A stretch of 64,000 nucleotides of DNA, taken from assembly GCA_013398615.1 (NCBI GenBank), contig VZSR01001479.1:10050564-10114563 (forward strand). The letters run 5' to 3'. The position numbers and the translations under genes were made by a program. This document shows positions 14,881 through 28,315 of the stretch, one piece after another. The notes under the pieces are model-generated. The model was not told the origin of the DNA and searched no databases. It worked only from the letters and a program-made list of their open reading frames with translations. Every line of letters begins with the position of its first letter. Within the stretch, counting starts at the first letter, position 1. The DNA is from Brachypodius melanocephalos (lineage: Eukaryota; Chordata; Aves; Passeriformes; Pycnonotidae).

Positions 14881-17800
14881 TGTTTAGTTTGTGTCACATC
14901 AGCAGAGAGGATCAACACAGGTGATGGTGTGGGCAGTAACTGTAAGTTTTGAGTGGCTTTAATGGATAGGAGGATGAGTGGGAGATGTTATACAGAGGAA
15001 GTGCAGGAGCCAAGATATTGGTTTAAAATAGTAAAAGATGTAATCCCAGAAATTGTAATGGATAAGATCTTTCTGGCTCCATACTGCACACATAAGCAGA
15101 CACTGTAAATCTTTGAGTCTACAACAACCAAAACATTTTTGTTACCTCATTCTAGGCATTCCATTCAGGATCAAAGTAATTTATAAACTGTAATACAAAT
15201 AGGTTTAAAAAAAAGTAAAAATTCAGCCCAAATGAACAACCAGTCTAAACAACTTTAAATATTGGGAACTTCAACAAATTCAGTCAATGATAGAAAATGA
15301 CACCCTCATCAAGACTTCATTTGCCAGAAGGGTGCTTTATTTCAGCTAATCAAAAATGTTTTCTATTACTGTGTAGGACTGTCAGCAGTCAAGCAAAATA
15401 AATGGTTTAAATGCAGATGCTTTGGAAATAAATGTGTTTGGATCTTCATGCAGTTGTATCAGCTATATGAGGGTTACGAATGATGGAAGGATAAATTTGA
15501 TGGTGCTGACTTCAATAAAGAATAACATTAAGGTAGCTGCAGACACACAACTTTTAAGATACAGCAGTATAAAAATCCACTTTTATGGCTTTATAGTATA
15601 TGCCTGCAGGAAAACTAGTTAAAAAGCAAATAAGCATTATAAAAGAACTAAGAGAAATCTTTTTCTCACAGAAATTGAGAGAAATCTGATATGAACTGTT
15701 GAACCTGCAGTGTAATTTAAATACGTTATTTCCTTCTCAAATTAGAGTCTAGGATTTGCTGGCAAATTATGCTTGTTGAAGATGTTGACACTGTTACTGG
15801 TCTATGCTTTTACATTTATAGCTCAGAAGTTTTATTTCCAGGAAAGAGACAGTCACAGGGAGATCTGTAATTTCTTTTAAACTTTCTTTGGGAAGAACAT
15901 ACACTGTCTGCTGATTTCGTGTAGGTGGGGTCAAGTGTTGGCCTGATGGCTGTTCTTCCTCCCTCAAGTGGTTCAGAACAGACTGATCTGAGGAACAGGC
16001 AGCAGGCACAAGACCAGCAACAAGATCAAAATTAGCAACAGATTCTGCCTTTTTATGTGTGGGTGCTCAACACCCCTGACCAGCTACACTCCTCTCTGCG
16101 TGCCTGCTCCACCGTGCAACCTGGCTCTTGGCAGAACCGTACCGATTGTTCCAAGCTTTTGGTGAAATCTGAGCAGTACTCCTAAGTGACACAAATTATT
16201 CCCTTCAGCAAAGCACCTCAGCCATCACAGTCTCCTCTTCTAAAGGACCTGCAGAGCAATACCAGCAGCCCCCTTTTTAGGGGAAGGGTACATCCCAAAG
16301 CAAGAGTCATTAGTTGGTTGCCAGTTTAAGACAGAGACACTCGATGGCTGTAGTTTGTTGACACAAAGCTTGAGCAGACAGAAATACCACATGCTGTTCT
16401 TCTAAGCCTGTGTTAAGTCCCACTGGGAGGGCAGTAAAGGAGAAAGTAGTGCCATCACATGAATTATACCAGAGATCACAGAAGGACAGAGTGCTTCTTT
16501 ACTGCATCTTTACTCCCAGCAAAGGTAAAGAACACACTGTTGTGTAGGGGGTTTGCAATGCCACACACATATTTCTGTGTGTGGTTAAAAGGGAATTGTC
16601 TAGTCAGACTGAGCAATTATCTTTTTCAAAGACTTCTTTGTAAGTGGGAATCGATATGGTTGTTAATGATAATGGTTTTCCAAAAGCAGTGTGAATGTAC
16701 CTGGTAATTTCTAGACAATTGACTGATAAAACCAAGTTCCATTACAGTCAGTTGTGTTCAATTTTTTGTCCTCTTCGTAATAGTGGCTCTAGGAAACTCT
16801 TGGATTATTGAGCCAGTCTGGTTCCAAGCCTCAGGTTAATACCAAGGTAAAAAGCTGTTCATTGTGTACACAACCCACTTCTGCTTTTTTCTTTTTGAAT
16901 ATTGGAAAAAAATCTATCATTCAGGTTCTGCAGATATGTGTCACTGATATCTGGAACTTTGCACCAAGTTAATTTTGTCTCTAGGAGAAAAACAAAGCTT
17001 CTGTGGGAGATAATCAAAGCAAATGGTGGAAAATAATAATTTCCAATTAAATGCTCACAATGCTGTGAGGTTTCTACAAGACTGAATTTTACTTCAAAGA
17101 ACAAAGGGATTGAACAAAATCAACCAAAACCTTTAATTTAAATTTCTATGTATATAGATTCATATAATTTACTTATTTATCTATAAAATGCCATCAACAA
17201 ATGCTATTACAAAATATTTACATGCTCCTCTTTGTTACCCAGATCAGCCTCCTCATTGTTTACAAAATACTGACAGTAAAGGTGTCACTATAAAATGGAT
17301 TTCAATGCTGCTGTCTTCCATTCATCAGAGCATAACACCAGTAAATTGGTATGAGTTTTTACAGACAATGGCATTTAAAGCAACATTTGACTCAGCCAGC
17401 AGCTGTGATTTATTGTCACTCAGTTGGAGCTGCCAAAACACCAGAAGCAAAGAATTGCTTTGGGAAAGGTTTGTATGGGTGGTGTGCCTGCTTTCTGCCT
17501 CTTGGGTGGTTATCAACTCCAGTAAATTCCAGGAAAGAATTTATAGGAGAGTCGTGAGGCCCAGGTAGAAAATTAACCATCAGTAGATAGGGTTTTTCAT
17601 TTACATCATGGCACATTCATAGATAGGTCACTGGCAGTGCTGTGGGCTGTCCATTCTCTTTTGTCCTGTATGTCAGCTCATATTTGTGGTTTTTAATCAT
17701 GTGTGTAGCGGTAGACAATGAACTTGGTGTGTCTTGTAGCACTGAGATACTGTTTTGTCATGGTGAGGTAAAAATTGTAAAATTGAGGCTTTATTTCTTC

Positions 17801-19574
17801 CATTCTTCCATGGGAAAGGTGTCAGCATTTCCCCCTGTGGCATTCCTAGAGTGTTCACTGGTAGTCCTATACGCAGCCTCACCACTGAATCAGTTGCTTG
17901 TGATATTCAGAGCATTAAGGAAAAAGATTAGCAAATGGAGTTTTCACCGTAACAGTCTTGCATGATTATTGCTGTAGACATCTTTCAGTGATTTAATCTG
18001 TTTACTAGAGACAGGACTGTGTAGCCATTGCAAACTGTCTATAATAATTAGTTCACAATAACAAAGTTATGCCTGGATGGTTGCAAGGCAGACTCCTGAG
18101 TGCATTTTTATGAAAAGATATTAACAGTGCTGAGTTAGATAAAACTGAACTAATCCTGTTGTTATATGTCCTGTTTATATTTTATAAGCAAGAGCTGTCA
18201 GCTTGACTAATGCAACAGAAGTGACGTATACACAGTTATTTATCAAATAATTTGAATGAAGTCTCAGTGGCAGGTGCTGACTCTGTGCTGAGGAATGTGT
18301 CAGTGGATGTTTCTTCTAGACCTTGCAGATAGAGGTACTCAATTTTCTCCAGCCAGGCTAGTTCTTGCCTTCTTTGAGGTCTGCACTAAAGGGATAGCTA
18401 CAACTTCTCATACAAATGGATATTGCCTGTTGTGGAAGGTTATCTACTGTGGGTTTCTTCCACTAACATAGTCTTTCCTGTTGTTTTGCCCTTCTGTTGC
18501 AAGCTCAGTGTGGCCAGCTGTGCCATACTAGTGCACTAGTTCTGAAAATGCCTCCTGCGAGAAGCAGAAACAAATTTTCATCAGAATTTTTCATCCCTTT
18601 TTTGAAGTGAAAAACATCAGTCCTTTGTTGTTGAGAACATCTCTGTAGCCTATTTTTGAGAAGCCAGCATGTGGAGAAGGACACTGATGGCCCTTCCTGT
18701 TGTACGAAGGCAGTGTCTAAAACCTTTTCATGCTCTAAACCCCTGCCACTGAGCTGAAAAAAAGCTTGCATGTTCTGAGGGTAGGCTGGGAACCATCTCA
18801 CCAGAGCCTGCAGAATGGTTTGCTCGAGAGCAGGGATATGTTTCAGGATTTTTGAGGGGATACACTGAAGGAAGTGTGTTGTCTCATGGTTAGATAGATG
18901 TTGCATGCTTACACATGTGAGATTTGCCTCTGCTTTTCTACAGGAATGAGTGTTTGCTGTTGTTCAATTCAAACACTGATGCTGTTTTCCTCAGAAACAG
19001 AATGAGGCTTTCCTACTTTCTGAAGAGGTGGGAGGGGATGTTCAGCCGGTGGCTGATGTGACAAACCACACAAACATTTTAATGAAAGTTGTTTGGGACA
19101 GTGATGGAAGTCACCATTTCTTAGCTTGGAGTGAGCATTTTCCCTGAAAAGCTGTCTTCTGGAAAAAAAGTACGTACGTGTCACAGACTTATCCTTTCAC
19201 ACACACAGGTCCCCAAAGAACACTGCAAATACAGCAATGCCCAGCCCAGGGCTTTATAAATGAGATTGAGATGAGCTTCTCTTTTCTGCTTGCCCTTTTT
19301 CTGCTGACCCTTTGAGGTTTCCCAAAATGGATCCCCAATCCAGTAGCAGTTTCTGTTGTAGCAGTGATAGCCAACTGCTCAGTGTTTTCTTACAGAGTAC
19401 CTGGAATATTTCAGGCTTCTGGCAGCCATGTGGGAGATGGGTGCTCCTAACTCAGAAGAGCAGTACACTTCCCAGCAGAGGGGTCAACTCTGCTCCAGGA
19501 AAGCTGCTGCAGGACTGGAAGGAGAAATAAAGGATGAGGGCTCATGTTTTACAGCAGTGGCTGACAGGAGAGGC

Positions 19575-19596
19575 GGGTGGTGTGGGGCAGGGGGGG
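19575..19596 (+). promoter_or_regulatory. KCNH1: Possible G-quadruplex motif in the intron
   Basis: G runs of 3, 4 and 7 residues lie within 22 nt, with loops of 6 and 2 nt. The run of seven can supply two G-tracts. It lies on the sense strand, so it could form in the KCNH1 pre-mRNA. Confidence 0.5.
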
Positions 19597-21577
19597 TTGG
19601 AAGGAGTGAGGAGAGCTGTGGAGGCTGCAGAGCTCCCACTTAACGCAGCAGATGCTCAGCTTTGGTCTCTGCTCCTCTTTTTGCTGCAGCTCTGCTCCTC
19701 TTGGAGCTGATGCTGGGGGAGGGAATTTGCATGTCTGACATCTTTCAGCCAGTTTTAAAGCAAAGCCAGAAATAGCTTTTCTGGGGGGAAGGGAAGCCTT
19801 AAATATTTCATTTGCCCTACTCTAAAACTGCCCCTTTCTGACTGTTTATTTTTTTTCTTTAATAATTTCTTTAATATGCAAAGTGTAACTGCAAGTGGAT
19901 CATCAGGCATTTGCTGCTTATATCTGATTTAGTTGCATGGGAGTTGTAGGGTTTAATAGAGAAAACAGAGGTCAGGCACTGCCTATGGGAGAGCATGTGC
20001 CCCCAAGCCAGCTGTGTGCCTGGGGTCTGCCATCTAAGAGCATTCCCTTTTTACTTACAAATGAGGGCTTTAAGACCAAGACAAATTAAGGCAAAATGTT
20101 AAGTAGTAGTTGCAATGACTAATTCCATCTCTTTATTCCATTTTTATTTAGAAAATGCAGTATTAATATTTTTCCTTATAGTGAGGAAACAGTAAATTCC
20201 CAATACCATAATGTTGCAGCAAAGTTTAACTGTTCGGATACCTTAAGTTTCACAAGTCACTGCAGAATTATTATTGACTGAGTAGCTTAGCCAGACATTT
20301 AAGGCCAAGAGAAGTCTCTCTCCATTATCTTGCTGTGTGCCTATGTGCCTGTTACCAGCTAGATTGGAAAAAAGAGCATGATTCCCAAATGTTCAAGTGA
20401 ACTGTCCACTCAGCTAAGCAGTTAACTGGTCTAGGTTTTATATTCATTGGTGTCATTGCTCATTCTGTAGTTGCATCTGCATCTGATTAGCAGTGATAGG
20501 ATTTACTTTGTCTTCTGAAGTACTTTAATATGTCAAAAATTAGATTTCCTTTGAAAACAAAGCAGTAGATGTGCCCATTACATCCTTCTGTTGCTGTGTG
20601 TTTTGCACAAAATAGGCTTTTCCATGTTATATATTGCTGTGATAATTTATCGTCATATAACTCTGCTTTTGTGGAGTAAGAGATATCTGTAGGTACAGCC
20701 AGTTACTTGTGATTTCATGTTGTCACTGCAGTTCTGCCCCACCTGCAGGTCCCAGTTTTCTGTGCTAACATGAAGCCACAGTTGTCTTTGGAGACTGATG
20801 ACAAGAAAAATTGAATAGAAGTCCTCAAGGCAAATTTTGTCCTGTGCAGTGGGATCTCAAGAACAGTTTGCTCTCACACCATTTCCATGGTGTGTGGAAG
20901 GGGCCGTGTCTTTCAGCTGGACAAGTGAGATTATTGGCTGTCTAAGGCAGAACTAATGAACATGTGGGCTGTGGTGAGCACAGGAAGATGTCCTGTTCCC
21001 CAAACCATGGGGTAAGGGTATATACACGCAAGGGGTTTGATGCAGGATGTGTCCCTTTGTGCTTCTCTCCCATGCAGCTGGAAGGAGGCTTGGCCAGGGC
21101 TGCCAGAGCAGGTGTTCAGCACAGGGACTGTGAGGAGAAAGCTGCCTGGAAAGCCTCAGGCCTTTGTGCAGCCCAACACTCAGTCTGTGCTGGTGCCACA
21201 GCTGCCACCCCCTGAACTCCTCACATGGGTTGGTTCTTTTTGGCTGCTTGCTGGGCATTGCAGTCACCTTTGTTTCAGCCAGTCCCTGGTGTGTGGCAGC
21301 AGTGAGGAGACAGGTCAGGCTGCTGGCAGGATGCCCCATGCTCAGCATCCCTTGCTGTGCCTTCCCTGGGCAGACACAGGGCTGTCCCTGGCTCATGGTG
21401 CCGTGGTGGGACTCCTCTGTCCATTTGAACTCCATGTCCATCCCTGCTCTGTGACTCACACAGCACAGGACTCCTGTCCATGGACTCGCCTCATAGTCTT
21501 TATAACAAATGTTGCAAAGCTGAGGTGCTACAGGGCTCTGGAAGCACTGAAGGTATTTTGCTTTCTGGCACATCTCT

Positions 21578-21580
<3 letters not shown>

Positions 21581-21610
<30 letters not shown>
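21581..21610. repeat. (TG)15 dinucleotide microsatellite
   Basis: Fifteen uninterrupted TG units follow a short 'ctctctc' stretch. It is a likely length-variable locus and accounts for the His-Thr run in the overlapping - strand frame. Confidence 0.97.
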
Positions 21611-21613
<3 letters not shown>

Positions 21614-24340
21614 CGTATGCAAGGATTCAAGGCTTAGTTCTGATCCTGCTAAAGTAACGTAAGTCCAAATCCTGTTCCTACCATGGCAGATTTATCAGAG
21701 CATGACTGCTAACGCTCTGAAGCTGACTGAGAGACAGCTACGTGCTGTGGACAGACAGCAGCCAAGAGTTCACTCCTACAGCTACCACGGGAGCAGGAAA
21801 ACAGCGATGAGTAATAAGAGTGAGTGGGGAATGTGCAGCAATTTAACAGCTAACAAAACGAATGTAAAATGATGCTGTGTTCCCTGCATTAATATTAATT
21901 ATTTCTCTCACCAAAATAAAATGAAAGCAACATTGTAAGCACTCATTTAAAATTTTTAAGACTGTATTATTGAGGCACTTATATAATGCATTTGGGACCC
22001 ACTTTCCTGTTTTGTATGAGAAATAAGAATTTTGGAACAAGATAAACAAGTGAAAAGGAAGAATAATACTGAGAAAATGAAAGCCATGACAGTTGCTGCT
22101 TGTAGGCTTTCTTCCTTTTCCTCTTCCCATTTGAGATGCTGCTCTGCCGCTGTATGTTCTGGGGTTGTAATTCTATGAGAATGTGATTGATTGTGGTAGG
22201 TCTCTGGTAGAATTCAATCCCGTAGAAGCAGTGATTTAACCTGGGGAGTATGGGCTTTGGTCACAGTCCATCATCTTTTTATAAATTGCACTATGTAACT
22301 GTGCTGCTCCTCACAGCACCTTAAGAAAGGATTTGCCATCCAAAAAGAATTATCACTTCTCCGCTTTGTTCTGAGAAAATTGTAATTTGCAGCCTCCAGG
22401 AGAAGCATTGCGTTCATTACTTGACCTGACTAGTGGAGATTTTCCCCGTTGTGTTGTGTGGGTGGCTCATCAGAGTAGGAGGCAGGGACTGGCTCCCTCA
22501 TGTTTTGCCCCTGGTGAGGTAGGCAGGTAGTTCATTTCTCTGCATATGTGCTCAAAGATGGGAGGAGGCAGTTCAGTTCAGGCTGTCTGTGTGGTAGCTG
22601 TGTAGCACAGGGCAGCACACCTTCGTTTAAACCAAGGAGTTTTCTTTTTGCATGCCTGTAGAGCACACAGCAGATATTTAAACAGTCAGTCATGATAGTG
22701 GCATATTCAGATAAAAGTATCGCAGGTCCATCCCCATGAATTGTTAGAGATGGATCGTGGTCCCCCTCCATCTTCCCTCATATTCCCACTGATGTGTTCT
22801 TTGGTGCTGTGCTGCATCACAACCCCATTCCTGCTACCAAAGTGGATGTGTGGCTGTAGTTTGGGGTGTAGGAACAGACACAGTCACCTCAGTCAGTGCT
22901 GAGCAGTCATCCTCTGCAGCTGTTCCCAGTCTCTTCTGGGGAAAAGATAGTTGCACAGGTAGAAAAAATCCCAAAGAATCAATGTGGCCTGCAGAATTGC
23001 CAGCTGGGCCTTCCATGTCTGGGCTAAGGTCTAAGCATGCTGAAGTAATTTTCAATTTTTCTTTGCAGAGAAGGAAAAAAAACCACCCTGGAAAATCAAT
23101 ATAATTTCTGTTTTCCATTGGAGACAATGGACAGATTGTATGCTTTAAGGTCAAACAGATGTTTCATCTTGATGCATTTTTTTAATCCATAAAAACAGTA
23201 GGAAAATATATAAAGAGGAAGAATGGTTCAAACATTCAAACAAAAGATTAAGGGTGTCTTTTTGCTTTATTGCAAATATTTTAAAGCCTCATCGAGAAAG
23301 AAAAGCAATTAGCTCTGATTTAGCTAATAAAGTCCAGTCGTTTTCAAAGCCATCTCCTTCATTCCTTGTTTTATACAGAATCAGAATGAATTTTCTAAGT
23401 CACAAGTAAGGAAAAAAAGAAAGAGGATTTAAGTCTTGTTAGCAATTTTCAGAAGATGACAAATACCCTAAAATGGCTGGCCTTTTGATGTTTAACATCA
23501 GGTCTGCTTCAACAAAATGAAAAGCCATTTGCCAAAATATTTGGAATAGTTGTAAAAACAAAAATTCTGATGCTGCTCTTTAAAATTTCTCTACGAAGAG
23601 AACTAGTGAAAGCAAGTGGCAACATTACATGATAATTGCAATGTATGGATAGTGGCAGCAGAGCTGTCAGCAGAACGTATTCATGTTTCAGGTGCAGCAG
23701 TGTATGGGTTTGGATATGGACATATGGAGTTAATATTAACCTGATTTCTGATAAATACCTGTGTCTGCACTGGGATGGTAGAAAATGAATCTTCCTCTCC
23801 CAAGCATTTAGATGAAAACTCATTGTGGAAAACATGGGCTCTTCTTTTGTGTTGGCACAAAGCCTGGTGTGAAAGAGCACCTGTGCAAATCCAAGGTTTC
23901 CCTGTGTCTCCTGAGCCCAGGCTAGGCTGTGCACTGAGGCTGGGAGCTGGGAGCTGGGCTGGCTGAGCTGCCTTGCAGTGGATCTTCACTGGGACCTGGT
24001 GCAAGCAATGCCAGGGACCTGCCTCTTGTAGGCTGAGGGAACAGAGCACCGCTCCTCAGGGCTGGGGTAAAGGCAGCACAGTTTAATATCCTCTGATCTG
24101 CGAGGTTTATGAAGACTTTGTTCAAAAAGCACTCTGGTGTGCCCTCTGCATTTTCAACATCAGATAAGGAGCTTTATAACTCTGAATTATTTATAGGTTG
24201 GTAATACAGTAGATCTGACCTTTTTATGGGGTAGCATTGTGCAGAAGCGAATGAAGTATTTTTACACAAGGGTCATGTATGCAAGACATAATCTTGTTGT
24301 TTCAATCGTCATGCCCCTTCACTTTGCTCTGTCCTAGCTG

Positions 24341-24392
24341 TTTTTGGTTTTTTGGGTTTTTTTGTTTGTTTGGTTGGTTGGTTTGTTTTTTG
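24341..24392. repeat. T/G-rich low-complexity tract
   Basis: About 50 bp of only T and G, with 'tttg' and 'ggtt' units in tandem. It is the strand complement of the A/C-rich type of tract found elsewhere in the intron. Confidence 0.88.
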
Positions 24393-24829
24393 CAATGGCA
24401 TTTCTTGTCTCTTACTTGTAAATTGAGGACAAATAATGCAAAAAATCTGTTTGTTTAAGCATGGGAACATTTTTTTCAGCAACAATTTAACAAATTCACT
24501 TATTAAAAAAGTTTAAAAGCTGTACCCTTTCTGCTCATCTCATAAGGATGAGCAATAAGGCCTGAATTTCCCAGTTTATTCAGCCTGAGCAGTACCTTTT
24601 ACCTGCTTAAATGCCAAAGCATTGCAAGGAAGAAAAATGGCATTGAATTCTCATGAGTCACCAGAACAGTAGTGGAATAAGACTTTATCTATTTCATAGG
24701 AAATCCAGTGTGTATCTGTGAGAAGTGTTCTAATATGGTCTTTGGATTCTGAACCCATACACCCATAATAAATCCATATACCTCTCTAGTGCTGTATTTT
24801 GGGCTTGGACCTGATTTCCAGAGATACCA

Positions 24830-24879
24830 AACCCCAACAAAAAAAACCTAAACAAAACTCCCAAACAAACAAAACCCCT
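24830..24879. repeat. A/C-rich low-complexity tract
   Basis: 'caaac' type units with a run of eight A residues. It is almost free of G over about 50 bp and similar in make-up to the tracts at 6138 and 30396. Confidence 0.85.
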
Positions 24880-25167
24880 CCATGTCTGCACTTTTAAAAA
24901 CTCCAAGGAAACCCATCCATTTTTGAACATCTGCATCTACACTTTGGACCAGCAAACTTCAAAAGAGCTCCTTTCTAGAATGAGAAGAGAGACCCAGACC
25001 AGCACTCGTGCGCGCACACTTGCCTTCCTCACCAGCTTAGGCAGGATTCTAAAGGCAAGGCAGAATGATAATGAGCTGGGTGAGTTCCTGACTACTTCTC
25101 ACTTCTTAGAGTTACATCTCTCAAAAATGCAGGCTTGGGCTGCAAACTTGCACTGAACTGTAGTGTA

Positions 25168-25203
25168 CAGTTTTTAGCAGGTTTACAATTTTTAGCAGGT
25201 TTG
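25168..25203. repeat. 18-bp tandem duplication
   Basis: 'cagtttttagcaggttta' is followed at once by 'caatttttagcaggtttg', with two differences in 18. Confidence 0.9.
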
Positions 25204-26739
25204 GCACTGCAGGTCTGAGCCTTAACTGATGCTTTAAAGCATCCCTCAGATGGGAAAGATAAATTAAAGATCAATCCAATAGGTAGCAGAATTACTCATT
25301 TGTGCACTGCTATTCAGTAGGACATTTTTACTTATCTTGAATGGTAAAATAGGGACATTTAAAGATTCAAACTGAACAAAATGTGAATGTGAAAAGGCTG
25401 TTCTCTCATTGGCTTTAAAATCCTGCACAGTAAGGAAGTGATGTGCATGAGTGAATAAAGGCAGAATAATAACTGCATGGAGGCAACTTTTGAACATTGC
25501 TGTAAGATGCTGTCAGATACTTCAAATTTTTAATCTTTTAATTTGTCACAAAACCTTTTTTTCCTTTAAAAGTTATAAAGGTATGTAGCACTTCAACAGA
25601 TGTGCTGGTGACTTGTAGGGAACTTAATCCTGTAAGTGCTTTGTCTCAGGTGTCCTAAGAACTCCAGCATGGCTCTAACTACAGCTGTTTGCAGCACTTG
25701 GCCTCCCAATTTCAGCTTGCTGTGGAAGTTACCTCAACTAAAGCTTTAAAGATATTTTGTAACATTTATATTTGTGATCACAAAAATATGGTGAAACTTC
25801 TTTTAGAGAATTTGGTGAGAGGAGTATGATGGTGCTGAGCTGTGAAGTGAGGTAGGGGTTGAATATCTTCCAAAATTACTCTTTTTTTTTCTTTGATAGA
25901 TTTCTGTATAGTTTTATTCTTACTACTGAAAGCAGGGGTTTCAGTTATTAGGTAACTGTATTTCTCTTTAGACAATTCCAGTAACTTCAGCGAAGCTATG
26001 CTGAACTTCCACCTCTGAAGGATGTGACTGGGGGCTTGGCCCCTCCTAAACTGGCCATTTCAAGGGCAGGAAAGGCCCACAGTGAATTTTAGCAAACCTA
26101 TGGTCCTGTCTGTGTCGTGGCAACATCCTAGACCTTGTACCACCTGTAGCAGCATTGTGTCCTCCACAGTTTTGTGTCCAGAGTAGTTTTCTTGATGCAA
26201 GTGGCCATGCAGGAAAGCAGCCTGCAGCTTCTGTCACAGCACTGTCACTGGGGGAGACCCTGCTTTGCTGACAGCAGGTTTATAAGCCCCTTTTCAGCAT
26301 CCTCATCCTTCCCACGCAATAAAAGAAGTGAAGCCAGGGCAAAATGATCTCCTCTAAAATTTTCATTGTAAAAGGTGATTGAACCAATGGAGAAATGGAT
26401 GTCTGTTTTGGACAAAATAATTAAAAATGGATGAGATAACTGATTTCAGTCTAGCAGGAAAACCAAAACAAACCAATGACATCTTTAAGGGATTAAATAG
26501 ACTTCTGAAAATGTAATTCTAATGCACCAAACAATCAAGTTGCCATCTTGATATGTCAAGGATTAAGTATCTCGCTTCAGCCATTTTGTCAGACATTTAA
26601 TTTCACTCTGGCTTAAGCAGCTTGGCTTCTGTTCCATGCCTACCTTACAGTTTTCTTTTAGAACACAATGTTTTCATGAAAATGAGATTAGGAGAATATA
26701 AGTAGGGGTTTATGAGATGGGGACAGATTTTTTTTAGAA

Positions 26740-27026
26740 GGGCCTGTAGCAGTAGGACGTGTTGATAGTTTTAAACTAAAAGAAAGTAGATTCAGACTAG
26801 ATATAAGGAAGACATTTTTGACAATGAGGATGGTTAGGCACTAGCACAAGTTTCCCAGAAAGGTGGCAGATGCCCCATCCTTGGAAAAATTCAAGGTCAG
26901 ATTGGATAGGTCTCTAAGCACCCTGATCTAGTTGAAGATTTCCCTGCTCACTGCAGGAGGGTCAGACTAGATGACCTTTAAAAGCCACTTCCAACCCAAA
27001 CTATTCTACACTGTATGCTTCTATGA
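26740..27026 (+). mobile_element. CR1 LINE 3' fragment (+), old
   Basis: CR1 landmarks are present with many substitutions: 'tagttttaaactaaaagaaa', 'cagactagatataaggaaga', 'ttcaaggtcagattggatag', 'agactagatgacctttaaaa' and 'cttccaacccaaactattct'. The high divergence suggests an older copy than the one at 43.2 kb. Confidence 0.85.
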
Positions 27027-27284
27027 AGGCCACTGGTGGCAGAACAAGTCTGGAGACTGAGGAAACCTGTGGTTCTGTGCGGCCAGTCTCAGAAATCTGG
27101 CTTTTTTGTACCATCTGAAACCAGCTGAGTACGGTTTTTCCACGTAATATGATTTTAAAAAAAACCCCGAACCTGGCAGTTTTTTCTCAAAAAGTTATCT
27201 GTCCAGGATATTCTTCCATTATCCTGTCATCAGCAGTAGAAGTAGCTCCTTACTGAAGCTCATTGGTGCCTCTCTGCCTGTTTT

Positions 27285-27330
27285 GAATGAGATCCCCATT
27301 AGCCATCTCACTGAATGAAATCCCCATTAG
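27285..27330. repeat. 28-bp-period partial tandem duplication
   Basis: The 18-mer 'gaatgagatccccattag' at 27285 recurs at 27313 with one G-to-A change. The spacer 'ccatctcact' is partly echoed after the second copy. Confidence 0.88.
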
Positions 27331-28254
27331 ATGTCTCCTCTCCATAGTGCAGAGTGCAGCAGGTACCTGTTGGAAAGCTGACAATTCCTTCTTTTCAGGG
27401 TGAGAGTGGCTTTACACAGTGTGGGCATGTCAGGCTGTTCTTTGCTCAGTATCAATTGTACTAAAACAAAACGCAAATGATGTTTGTTCGGTGTGGGAAA
27501 GCTTTCTTGCTCTGATCCCATGAAAACTTGCATGCAGTGTGAATATATTGTAGCATTTAAATATGATATACAGATTTCTATACACATATGCTGTATAAGA
27601 ACAACGTAGCATGAGTCATCTTACTATGACTGCAGGGCTTTTGCAAAACACCCATTAATTCTGTCCGGTCAGTCCCCACTGTATAGACTGAAAAAAATAT
27701 AATCTTCCTCAAATTGCTTACATCTGAATGCCTCTATGTTTCAGAGTTTCTTCAAGCTCTTTTAAATCAAAAGAAAGATGATCCTGTCCTATTGCTGACT
27801 CACGCCTCTTATGTTTCTGTTCCATTGCACAGGGCTTTTAACATTCTTCAATGTAAATGTACCAAACTGGTAAACCAGGCATTTTGGAAGCCACATTTTC
27901 TTGAGTAATAGCTATGCTCTGTCTCAGTTTTCCTTAGACTTAAGGAAAATTTCTACTGGCCTAGCATGCAAAGGCTTTTGGAGAATGTTTTTTAAATTAC
28001 TTTATTTTCAAGGGCTGGTTTTCATTATGAAAAAATAGAAGGTCAATGCACTTACGGTTTTATTTCTTTTGGATGTTTTTAAGATTACTCAAAAATACAA
28101 TTTTTATTCTCAGGAAATCCCTTGCTTCCAACTGCTGTTTCTTCCTCATATATGGCTCTTCCTAAAGAGCTGCCTAGAAAAAAGACAAACAGCTATCTTA
28201 CAAGAAGATCACAGTACAGTTCAGTGGTTTCTCCCAAAATTCTTACATATAGAA

Positions 28255-28315
28255 ATAGATATAGATATAGATATAGATATAGATATAGATATAGATATAG
28301 ATATAGATATAGATA
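28255..28315. repeat. (atagat)10 hexanucleotide satellite
   Basis: About ten perfect copies of the hexamer 'atagat' lie in tandem, preceded by a degenerate unit. The array is free of interruptions, which suggests recent expansion and length variation. Confidence 0.97.

Larger units (their letters stand above)
15001..26739. other. Intronic sequence, no gene
   Basis: No exon or CR1 copy recognised. It contains a G-rich quadruplex-like run at 19575-19596, a GC-richer pocket at 20940-21480 with long open frames on both strands, a (TG)n run at 21581-21610, T/G-rich and A/C-rich tracts at 24341-24392 and 24830-24879, and a small tandem duplication at 25168-25203. Confidence 0.6.

Noticed and set aside
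18505..18906. 133-codon - strand frame in the intron
   Set aside because: No domain recognised, no splice sites found around it, and the length is within what 48 kb of random frames can give.
23509..24049. Overlapping - strand frames of 141 and 122 codons
   Set aside because: Two different frames of the same DNA are both open and neither resembles a known protein, so it looks like chance.
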